This document shows, piece by piece, positions 24,201 to 36,200 of a DNA stretch of 64,000 bases. Every line of letters begins with the position of its first letter. The stretch's first letter is position 1. The stretch is from Siphonodentalium dalli (lineage: Eukaryota; Mollusca; Scaphopoda; Gadilida; Siphonodentaliidae). A program made the translations under genes and the position numbers. Location of the stretch: contig CP136062.1 in NCBI GenBank assembly GCA_032622095.1, positions 159,024,875-159,088,874 of the forward strand, read 5' to 3'. The notes below the pieces were generated by a model. That model worked only from the letters and a program-made list of their open reading frames with translations, was not told the DNA's origin and made no database searches.

Positions 24201-27200
24201 TCATGAAAGGTTTAAACATATTTATTTGTCTAATTTTTATAACACATGGTATATAACATAGTATAAAACACATAAATAACTTTTTTCAGACAATAGAATT
24301 GGAGGACAAGTGCTGTCTCGCTTATAGGTACCCCCTCTCCCATAAAGATAATGTTAAATGGTGCCTAAATTACCAGCGTTTCCTCCTCGAATTTCTTGTA
24401 AACATAGGGCCCTCCATTTTTATAGACATCTTCCATCGTATACCAAAATTCTGAAAATCCATAAAAATCATTCACGGAAAAATCAATTTCCGGTTGAAAT
24501 ACTCCATTCATTGAGCAAGGACTGACTTCACATGGTCGAGTCTGATTCAACAAAGGAATTAGTTCCTCTTTGCATTTGATGTAATCGCCGGTCCCTCGGA
24601 ATACGTATCTCACATGCGAGTCCTCGAAAAGCACAGTTTGTTTCAAGTCAGTTGGCATGCACGGATCCTGAATCACATTTCTTTGCCTTTTTGTATCACT
24701 GGAATGAGAAACATTTTTGATTTTCAGAACGATGACATTTGAGCAAACTTCTTGTAGAGCATTGAAACCCTGCTGCAAGAAAACCCCCACAAGATCGTGT
24801 CATCAGGGACCAGCCCAGAGAGCGACTTGGGAGACATCTTCTCACTAAAATCTGTCACTTCTCCATATTTTTGTTCCAGGGTGAAGTACATAAGTGACTT
24901 CTCTCTCACATATCTCAGTATGCATCATATGTCCCAACATCATATTTAAAGGCCCACTTAATTTTCGAACCCCAAGATAATTTTATATAAATTATATGCC
25001 ATATTATATACCATTTGAAAGAGGAAGCTCCAAAACATTGTATTATCAACTTATTCGGTGTAATAAACTGTGAACTTGTTGTTTTTGTTGAGATATCGAC
25101 TTTGTTTCTGTGATCAAGTTTCATTATTTTCAATGGAAAGGGAATAACTCTTACAAACTTTTAAAATATATAGTTATTCCCATTCTATTAAAAATACATT
25201 ATTAGTTTTTTGTTTGCACAAATAGTATTACGAACGGCAGAATATATACTTTAGGTTTCAGTTTCACGGAAGCTACAGTAATGCTCTAAGTGATCGACTC
25301 CTTTAACCACAGCAGAATTATGGGTAACTTTTCAGGATTTAGTCGGAAATATAGCTTGTTGCCATTCATCGGAAAGCTCTCCTCGAGAGCTTTTCGATGA
25401 ATCCAACAAGCCATATTTCCGACTAAATCCTGAAAAGTTACACCCATAATTCTGCTGTGGTTAAAGGAGTCGATTACTTAGAGCATTACTGTACTTGTTG
25501 AAATTCTTGGAAATACTTGCCAGGTATTATTCGTCAATGCATAGATGCTTTTTAGTGTTTAATTATACCTGCCGGAATCTTATAAATTTGTAAACACTGT
25601 AACGTGTAGCTTGTTCATTTATTTAGTCCTCAATCGGATGGCAGTCTCACAGGCATGATTACATGATTAATGCTCTGGGTATCATCAACAGAATTAATGC
25701 GCCCACGGAAATGATCAACTTGCGTAATATTCGTAGCTTTGGATTGCTTTGTGAGTATCACAGGTGCAAGGAAGTGACATATCAAAATTTGTTTCCCCAA
25801 TACGGCTGAATACGGACTCATTTATTTTCCCCTGGAGGAAACCCTGCATTATGGAAGCCATAACGGGGAAATCATTCCATGATTTCAGCTGTTTTCTATT
25901 TCTCTATGGGCATCTTCTGAGACACAGACGTTTCATATGGTGATGAATTATAGTATTTTAAGCATACTTTATCAAATTATGGCATAATGTTGTTATTAAA
26001 ACCGAATATCAAGGAACTATAAAAAAATGATTCGTGACTCGAAAATTAAATGGGCCTTTAAAGTAATGTGAAACACTCCGGTAGGGTGATCCAAAAGAAA
26101 TGGAGAATATTCTTGCTCAAAGTTGTTCTTTTTACGAATATTAATCCTAATTACCAACACACATCGTCATTCTGATATATTAATTAAATGCACTGACTCT
26201 GGATGACGAAATCATTTGTCGCCAATTGTTGCGTCCTGTATCCAGATGTAAATATTTACAATTGGGCGTAGTTTGGCGATGTTTTCTATTGAGTGGTATG
26301 GTCGATTTCTTTGAAATTTTCAGCGCTGTTAGTAGAATGCTACATTCTCCAGGTTGGCATAAAGCCTGAATACCAACTTATCAGTTTCACGAACTCGAAC
26401 AAGTCCATAATAAGTCTTTAAAGTATATTTACAGAATATAATGGTGTTCTTACTCAATACAATGGTTTTATAAATGGGCTTGTTGTGTTGTATACTAATT
26501 ATAGTATAATAGAATGGTGATGCGAGGTGTAAATTGAACTCCAGCCATTATTACTTCTCCCTGACAACAGTTCACTTCTCCCTAGTAACCAAACAGGGAG
26601 AAGACACTTCTCCCAATTGGAAACTTGAAGGCTGGTCCTGCGTGACATGTCAAGCGACAGAAATATGAATTAGCAATATGACGCAAAAATAATTATACAG
26701 TGATGTCCTAAATAATCGATTCCTTAACCACAGAAGAATTAAGGGTAATTTGGCTCTCACTGAGAGTTTTCCGATGAATGGAAAAAAGCCATATTTCCGA
26801 CAAAATCCTGAAAAATTACCCTTAATTCTGCTGTGGTTAAGGAATTGATTATTTAGGGCATTACTGTATGTATATGATTTTTTCCATGCAGCTCCAACTG
26901 GATTATACCCTTACTTTTCCCAGTCTCTCTCCCGCTCTCTCTCTCTTCCTCACTCTCATCTTCTCACCCTCCCTCTGCTTCTCTCAATAGGTCATTTGTG
27001 AGAACTTATTATCTGAAATATTTCCCTCCAATAAAAAATGACTTCTTCTGTGATTGTGTTATCTGTCTGCTTATTTTTCCTGAAAATGCCTCCAGATAAA
27101 TAATAGACCATTCCAATGTATACTTTTATAACTCAGTGGGAGAATCCATTTAGCATAGAAAGGGTCTATGTCAAATGTTGAAATGCTATTAAAGTCACAT

Positions 27201-30200
27201 GGCAGTTTGTGCTCCAAAATACACCTTATAATTTTGTTCATGGTATCGAAATAAGTCGATATATACCTGAACTACCTTTCTATGAGCATCATATGTCCCA
27301 GAAAGACGCATTGAAGACATAACAAATATAACTTCAAACAAGATGATTGGGTCCCAATCAACTACTGCAACATTTGTTTTCATTGAAATTATGGAATCGG
27401 AAAATCTGTGTTTTGTTTATTATATTTTTCAATAAATTAGAGATCGTTTCTTCGCTCTGAAACATTTTTGGTACTACATCATGTTCACGATCAAAACAAG
27501 CCTTGAAATAGTGAGTCTGTCATTTGCAGAATGAGGTCCCCAGAGGGTGAATTTAGTGATGCTATCCCGCATAGCAGGCTAGCATCACCAAATTCACCCT
27601 CTGGGGACCTCATTCTGCTTAGGCCTTAGCAGAATGAGGTTCCCAGAGGGGGAATTTGGTGATGCTAGCCCGCTGTGCGGGATAGCATCACTAAATTCAC
27701 CCTCTGGGAACCTCATTCTGCAAATGACAGGCTCACTATTTCAAGGCTTGGATCAAAACCAAGAGAAAGCAGTGCGTGAAGTTTTTTAATTGTTTCACAT
27801 TAAGATAATGCAATATACCTTTTCTGGAAGTCGCGTGTTATTCCGTTTCCGTTATCAAATGGACAGATAATCAATATGGTGGTAATCTTTACATACCAGT
27901 CAAAACTTATTTATATCTAGGGTTAGGGTTAGGGTAAGGGTAGGTGTAAGGGTTATGGTAAGTTTTGGGGTTAGGGTTGGGGCTAAGTGTTAGGGTAGGG
28001 ATTGGGGTTGGGGTTAGAGTTGGGGTTAGGGTTATAGTTATGGTTATGGTTTGGGTGGTCAAAGTCAAAGCTTGTTTTACATTTGTTTTAGGGTAATTGT
28101 AGGGGTAAGGGTTAGGGTAAGTTTTGGAGAAAGGGTTGGGCTTGGGGTTAGGGCTAGGGTTGGAGTTAGGGTTAGAACTAGGGTTGTCATCTGTACATAC
28201 TAGTCAAAGCTTGTTTTACATTTATGTTAGGGTGAGGGTAATTGTAGGGGTAAGGGTTGGGGTAAGTTTTGGAGTAAGGGTTGGGGTAAGGATTGGGGTA
28301 AGGATTGGGCTTGGGGTTGGGTTAGGGTTAGGGTTATAGTTAGGTTTATGGTTAGGGTGGTCATCTGTACATATCTGTCAAAGCTTGTTTTACATTTATG
28401 TTAGAGTCAGGGTAATCGTAGGGGTAAGGGTTAGGATAAGGAATGGGCTTGGAGTTGGGGTTGGGGTTAAGGTTAGAGTTATGGATATGGATAGGGTTGT
28501 CATCTGTACATACCAGTCAAAGCTTGCTCTACATTTACGGATTTTCATTTCTTCATATCTCTCCCTAGCTACATTCGCTCCATATTCCAGGAAGGTTGTC
28601 ACATATAACCGATATGTATGATCAGTGTCCGATGTGTCACAACCAAGGTTGATTTCAGACAGCATTGAGTAACTTTTCTGAAATTGAAAATTTATTTTAA
28701 ATTAAAGGGAAAGGAAAGTCTTGCATAACGATTAGGCATGTAATTAAGCAAGCTGTTCTCTGCTCGTGTGTAAAGTTTCAGCGCAAATCTCAACACAACA
28801 TTGGAGATATGGCATCTCAAACTAACTTGTGCAAGCAATTATGCCGGTAACTTGATGCCGCCAGTTTGGAAGAAATATGATCTCCCATTATAGTTGTGAC
28901 GTCACTGCCTAACTTGGTTGTTTATTGCTATACTGTATCGCATACAGTAACGCTAAATTCTGAAAAGTTACCCATATATCTGCTGTGGTTAAGAAGTCGA
29001 TTACTTAGAGCATTACTGTATACTGTATCGCAAGGAAAAACTTGTATTGTTAGGGAATGCATGCTATACAAAATCTACCCAGTGCTGCAAAATGATATAC
29101 AAATTAAAAAAATTAAAATTGACCCCTGACACCATATTTTAAACTGCAATTACACCATGGCCGAACAGCAAGTACACTCCGGGCCGAACAGCAACTGCAC
29201 TGCAGCCCAACTGCAGTTAGCTGGTGGAGCCATGGTGTAGTTGCCATTCGGTCGCAGTTAAGTGGACACTTGTTGTGGTGATAGGGCTAGTCACAACACA
29301 AAATCACACAAATAAAACTAAAAAGAAGCTACCTTTCCTGTTACTTCATATGCAATCTGAACTGATCCGCCACCCATGTCAATCATCCCAACAGTCCGCC
29401 TCCTTACGTGAGGCTTAGAATTCTCAACATCAATAGCGACAAGTGGGTGATCTAAAAATAGAAGTAGAATTTGAAAACGGTGAAAAATAAATACAAAATA
29501 AAAAAAGTGGACAACTATACACAAGCAAGCAAACTTTCTTTGAAGCAATATTCGATCTAGGCATTCAGCGACCAGCCTAGATCGGGTGACTTACAGTAAT
29601 GCTCTAATTAATCGACTCCTTAACCACAGCATAATTATGGGTAACTTTTCAGGATTTAGTCGGAAATATGGCTTGTTGCCATTCATCGGAAAGCTCTTAG
29701 CGAGCAAGCCATATATCCGACTAAATCCTGAAATGTTACCCATAATTCTGCTGTGGTTAAGGGGTCGATTAATTAGAGCATTACTGTAGGACTTAGGAGA
29801 CATCTTTTCCAATGTGCCACTTTTTGTTCCAGTGAGAAATGACTTCTCTCTCATATACCAGTATGCATATGTCCCAGCAGCATATTTTAAGTATGTTTTT
29901 GCTTACAATGGTGTTTGTGTTCACTATAATGGTTTTATAAAGGATTCTTGTGTTACATAATAATTGTCGGATCATAGAAGTGACATGTTGAGTTGTAAAT
30001 TAAATTTGATCCACTGTTACTTCTTTCTGATAACAGTCCACTTCTCTCCCTAATAACTCCTGGGCTGGTCCCTGTGTACCGGTCTAGGGTGAAGTGACTT
30101 CTACCAATTTGAAACATCTAGGCTGGTTCCTGCAGGCAATGATCGGCAGGCATCAGGATAAAGATAGTGTATCTCCTCCTAACAGGTTGTATATAGTTTC

Positions 30201-33200
30201 CGGGGTATAAATAATAAATATGAATCACAGACAAATGTCCGAAAAATATTCCATCAATTAATATTGATTTTATTTCTGGGATAATGCATACAACCTTTCA
30301 GGACAGTTTTTACAAGCAGTATGAGGTCCCCGGAGGGTGCATTTGGTGATTCACCCTCTGTGGACCTCATTCTACAAATTTCAGACACCCTATATCCTGG
30401 CTTGCAAACATGTGCAGCTTGTGTTGTTTACTCCCTCTGTGAGGAGGCCCTGAAGGGAACGTAGTTAGCTTGCGCCTGACCCATATATAATGTGTTAACC
30501 CTTCCATGACTAGAGCTGCCTGAAATTTATCGAAAACCCTGTGCCAATGCATTCTATTATATATGTGAGATTCCTATAGGGAGCCTCGCATACATAAGAG
30601 AATGCATTGGCCTAATAATATGTACCTTGACATTGTAAGCCAGTTAGGCTCCCTATGGAAGACTCACATATATAAGAGAATGCACTGCCCCAGGATCTTT
30701 AATGCTGCACCAACACAGCAGCTAATGTAATGAAAGTGACAAAATACCTTCGGATCCATGGGTGAATTTTTTGAGGATGTAATTGACAGCTATCCAAGCG
30801 TAGATGCCTTCACGTTTGCCAGAGATCACCTCAAAGTTTGCATCTGATATCACAAACTTATAATGTTTAGGAATGTCTTCAAGCAGATCATCGAGAATGG
30901 CTCGCTGTTTCCTGAAAAATTAGATCCTGAATAAATAAACGAAGCGGAATGGATTCCACTAGCGATACATCGGGATGTCTTTATGACGGCCTGACAGACC
31001 TGTTTTATCGACCGAGCTATATGATGGCCAGATATTTTGTCATATAACGCCGATTTTGTATCTGTCCTGTTGGCTTAAAAAATGCAATAGTTTATTAATA
31101 AACTGGCCATAGGTTCATTTTATTTTTGAGTAAGATCTGTCGTCATTTGCTTGAGGTCCTCCTGTAATTTCAAGTCTGTCAAGCAGCTTATGTACAGCAT
31201 GGTAAAAAATTCCTACAAAAGGTGACTACGTGCTTGGATCTATATTGTACTTCGTGATTTTGGAGCTAAATATATATCAATATTTAACACATGTGCATTG
31301 TTTTATTCATGAACAAATGTCATTGTGAATATAAATGTATCCACTGTGTGGGATAGCATCACTAAATTCACACTCCGGGGACCTCATTCTGCAAATGATA
31401 GACACACTAATTGCAGGCTTGGTCAAACATGTGGAGGTGTGACAGCGTGCACCTGTGCTTTATAGAAGAGTGACTGACACGATTAAGGCGTGAATGCCTT
31501 CGCGTTTACCAGAGATTACCTAGAAGTTTGCATCTGATATCACAAACTTATAATATTTAGGAATGTTTACAAGCAGATCATCAAGAATGGCTCGCTGTTT
31601 CCTGAAATTTTTTTACACCTGACTGAATATGATTAGAATAACATAAGACCTTAACCCTTTACCCAACAAACCGGCCAAAAAAAGCTGCAACAGCCTAAAT
31701 TATCTTGGGTCTGTCTCAATAAAACCATACAAATATGGATATCATTGGAACCGGCTCATTGACCACATTGTGATGGTTACAGTTATGCCCTGTGCCAATG
31801 CATTCTCTTATATATGCGAGTCGACCATAGGTCGCCTCGCATATATAAGAGAATGCATTGGCCTAAAAAAAAATCTTTTTTTAACACTCTTTACCATTTT
31901 TTCTTACATTCTTTAACAATTTTATAATTTTTAATGTGTTAAGCCAATGCATTCTCTTATATATGCGAGGCGACCTATGGTCGACTCGCATATATAAGAG
32001 AATGCATTGGCACAGGGCCGTTCTGTTGGGTAAAGGGTTAAATAATAGAGATGTTTCCGGCTGGTACTGGGCAGGATAATAGGACAATGGACAATTACAA
32101 TTATTTCCCTGGAGAGCAGTGGAGAGAGCATTTTAAAGGGATACTGTACTCAAATGTTGTTGTTGGTTTCTATAGTTTCTGAGTCGTAGAATAAGGCAAC
32201 CATTTTTTCAAAGTCTGTTGTGTACGAAGTAGTGTTACGGATGGCAAATTAACCGGAATGCAAAAATACAATGGCTTGAGTTTTCTCCCCATATCAGCAT
32301 AATGTTTTACACAACCATGTGTGCCATCCGTTTACCAATCCACTATCCCTCAATTAATTTGATTACGTCTTGTACACGGAAATTCGTAATTTAATTTCTA
32401 TCAAATTATTAACTTTTATTTTAAGATAGCCTATTAACCTGAACGTTCGCAGAATACATCTTCGACTCAAACTACTTATTTTTCTATATATTATCAATAT
32501 TAGATCGTTGTTATTACCAGGAATTTATTGAAAATGGCATACAGTACCCCTTTAATTCCTCTGTAATAGTATAAATATACTATCAGGAATACAGCCAGTA
32601 TGTATTTTGAAGTATTTCAATTTTTCAAGAACATATTTTCGATGTCCTCAAATGTTTCAGTTGTTCTGATGATGGGTGACTTTATGGTGTTGGACAAAAT
32701 TTAGTCTACATAGACAGAATAAAAACCATACAGGGTGGATTTTTCCTGGAAAATTAATAAACATACAGGTATGTTTATTTGAATCTCAAGAGTACTCATC
32801 AATGAGAATTTAGTCATCAAGGGTTAATAATATACCTACAGGTATAAGCCTCATGCCTGCTGAAACCAGGAGGGTTAATAATAGCAACCACCAGTGCGAT
32901 GCAGGCACGAATGGTTGTTTATACCTTAGGCGCATATCCATCAGTGATTTTTCAAATAACGCGGGTATGGATTTTGGAGAAATTGTCAAGTGACTTCCGG
33001 TTAGCAACTGTGTGGAGATAACCAAAGTGCGGAATCGAGAATGGAAAATCACGGTGAAAATTAAATTACCTACTTCACAACTTACGAAGAATTCCCATGT
33101 GATTTAGGCCTATTAGTTTCATTTGGACCAATTTCGTTGGTTAGCTTAATGGAACCCAGCAAAGACGTCATGACAAGGATTCTGACGTCATTTTGGATTT

Positions 33201-36200
33201 GTGGGCCATAGTACAGACAAGATTGCACAATCCAAGACAATTCTTGTCAAGTCGTCTCTGTCGGGACCACTGCCTGATGTTAGATACATTATTCTTAGAA
33301 TTATGTCGCCGATAAAAGGAAAATTTGAGACACAGCATGTGTGGTTGCTCCACTAAGTGTCATGTACGATTCATATTTTACCTACAGGTATAAGCCTAAT
33401 GCCTGATGCAACCAGGAGAGTTAATAATACCTACTCTATAGGTATACATGTAAGTCTCATGCCCGCTGTAGCCAGGAGGTTTAATAATATACCTACTATA
33501 CAGGTAAAAGCCTCATGCTTGCTGTAACCAGGAGAGTTAATAATATACCTACTCTACAGGTATAAGCCTCATGCCTGCTGTAGCCAGGACGAACAAAATT
33601 GTGTCGGTGTGTCTCGCTACTGGAATGTGGGAGGCTGCAAAGTCCAGTAACTCTGTCAGGTACTCGCTAGCATCAGCCGGGGACTCTTCAAATGTAGACA
33701 GACCTGTAAAACAATATATTCAAGGTTCGTACATATTTATCAAAGTGAAATTCCAGTATGTTCCCAGGACTAATATACCAAATTTTCAGTACATTTTCGA
33801 TCATACTATTACAAATAATAATTACTGCAAAGAGTTTAGGGACTAATTATGGTAGGGTAGGTACTAGTACTAAGCTTATTGCTACACGTGGGTAGGTAAA
33901 AAAAAATTTCAATATCTTCCTATTATTTTTCTCAATATAATGCCCATCCCAAAGTTTAACCTCCAAGCACAGGCTGGTAAATACAGCAGGAACAAGCTAG
34001 TGTTGAAATGATTATCCGACAAATTGACGTCAATGCGATTATTAAATTAGTCGATCCCAAAATATGCTAGTCGATTATTTGGAAAAACCACTACCTGTAC
34101 ATATATGCTATCACGATAGAATTCAAATAATGAGCATTCTCAAAACTGTTTTATCAACAAACCATTGCAAAACAAAAGTGAATCTATGCACATTTCTGGT
34201 GTCAACGTCGATGTCACCCTCTGATGAGGTCGCTGTTCTGCAGAATAAAACATTTTTACTGTGCATTTATTGATAACAGTCATTTTATTGCAACATGAAT
34301 ATTTTTAAATAGCAATATAACTGCAAACAATAAAAATACTACAAAATTAATACAAACAAGAAGTTGCAAAAATTCAATTTTCAGATGAAGAGGGATAACT
34401 CTTGAACAAAATATTCAAACACCATAATTGAACCCTCTTTTGAAAGCCCTCCTGATGCCAAACCTCCATACCAAATTTCAACAGAATCCAATAACACATG
34501 ACTGAGATATATGAGCAGACGGATGGATATATTACATTTTCAGTTAAACAAAGAGGGATAACTCAATTAACTATTGAATTGAAAATGTGAACAACATCAA
34601 TGAACCCTCTTTTGAAAGCCCTCCTGATGCCAAACCTCCATTCCAAATTTCATCAAAATCCGATAACCCATGGTTGAGATATGAGCGGACCCCAACACAC
34701 AGACGGACAAATGTTGAAAGTGACGAAATGATAGTTGTGGCACTTCCAGTTTGTAGGACCTTCAACAAAAATTATGGGACTTCCATTTTGTGTTCTTACA
34801 AACTGTCTCTTCTGGGATAAAACCACAAAATGCCAAGTTTCAAGGCGACTGACGATCCAAAGCTAATGTTATCAACCCCGAAACCAAAAAACAAAACATA
34901 ATGCACAAAAAAGAGCCATAACTCCTGACAACTTAGGGAAATGTTCAAAATTGACCAAGCATGTTCTGGGACTTTTACTGGTTTATGGGACTTTTTGAAG
35001 GCTCACAAAAATAAGGTATCTGTCCAGGAGTATCCAAAAATGTCCATATTAAAAGATGTCCATGGGGTACTTGGACTTTTGTCTGAGTCCAATTTTAACA
35101 TGTTCGTGAGACTTAAAGACATATTGTGTACTTGTTCGGGTGCTTTAAACTGATAAGTTAGTATTCAGGTGCTATGACAACTGGAGGAATGTAACATTCT
35201 ACTAACATCGCCGAAAATTTGAAGCAAATCGACCGTACCACTCCATAGAAAACATCGTCAGAACTACGCTAAATTTACTACTCGATTCGGGACGCATCTA
35301 TAGGCGATAAACTAACGAAAACGATTTCGCCATCGAGAGTCACTGCATTTAATTCATATATTAAAATGACGGTGTGTTGTTGTCAATTTGGATATACTAT
35401 TTGTAAAAATAACTACTTTGATCAAGATTATTCTCCATTTCTATTTGACCACCATGCCGGAGTGTTTCACATCACTTTAACAATGAGACATTATGCCTTA
35501 AAAAAGTCTCATGAGCCAGAAAAAACTCCCACAACATACCATTCGTAAAGACGGACGCATGGCCGGAAGTCATTTCTATAGTCAGCTGAAAATTAATTTT
35601 TCAAGGGACAAAAATAACAAGACATCTTACCTGGAGTAATTTTTTTGACGACTGGATCGCCGGCCTCATCGAATAATTGTTTGATATCAAGTAGGTCCTT
35701 TCGATTTCCTGAATGTGGAGGCCAATAGTATATATATGCACGAGTACCACTGCTGCCGCAATCGAGTACTATCCCATACTGAACATCGTTAACTGAGCTG
35801 GAATCGATCAGCGTTGAGGGATCGGAATGGCGAATATGATGCTGGAGCTCGTACACAGCTAGAGTAATCAGCGTCAGTAATATGAAGAGCAGGAGTCCGG
35901 TGATAGTGATATGGAGAGATGAGTGGGCCTGACGATAAGCTCGCCAATGTTGGCACGGCCAGTTGAAATAAATCCTGCGATGAAAAAGATGCGAATATTG
36001 AGATTTATAAGTAGGTCTGACGATAAACTCGCCAATGCTGGCACCGTGGCACGGCCAGTTGAAATAAATACTACAATGAAAAAAATGGGATATATAGAGA
36101 TCAGTGGGTCTGACGATAAGCTCGCCAATGTTGGCACGGCCAGTTGAAATAAATCCTGCAATAAAAAAGATGCAAATATTGAGATAAGTGGGTCTGACGA

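Noticed and set aside
24724-24909. Upstream extension of exon 7 through the cag at about 24776
   Set aside because: It would need a phase 0 donor from exon 6, and the added residues have no family match.
25630-25821. A small extra exon between exons 6 and 7 (LGKQ-like peptide on the minus strand)
   Set aside because: Out of phase with both neighbours and unnecessary once the better exon 6 donor is used.
28538-28539. gtaaat at the end of exon 6 as the donor
   Set aside because: It leaves phase 1, incompatible with exon 7 (needs phase 2). The gtatgt donor at 28513 fits phase and family spacing.
28124-28665. Gly/Leu/Val-rich open frames as a repeat protein
   Set aside because: They arise from degenerate TTAGGG-like DNA; only the exon 6 interval is coding.
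32810-33052. Second ACR2-like peptide (SAGMRLIPVG) as evidence of another apyrase gene
   Set aside because: It is a remote copy of the exon 3 border only; flanking residues do not match the family.
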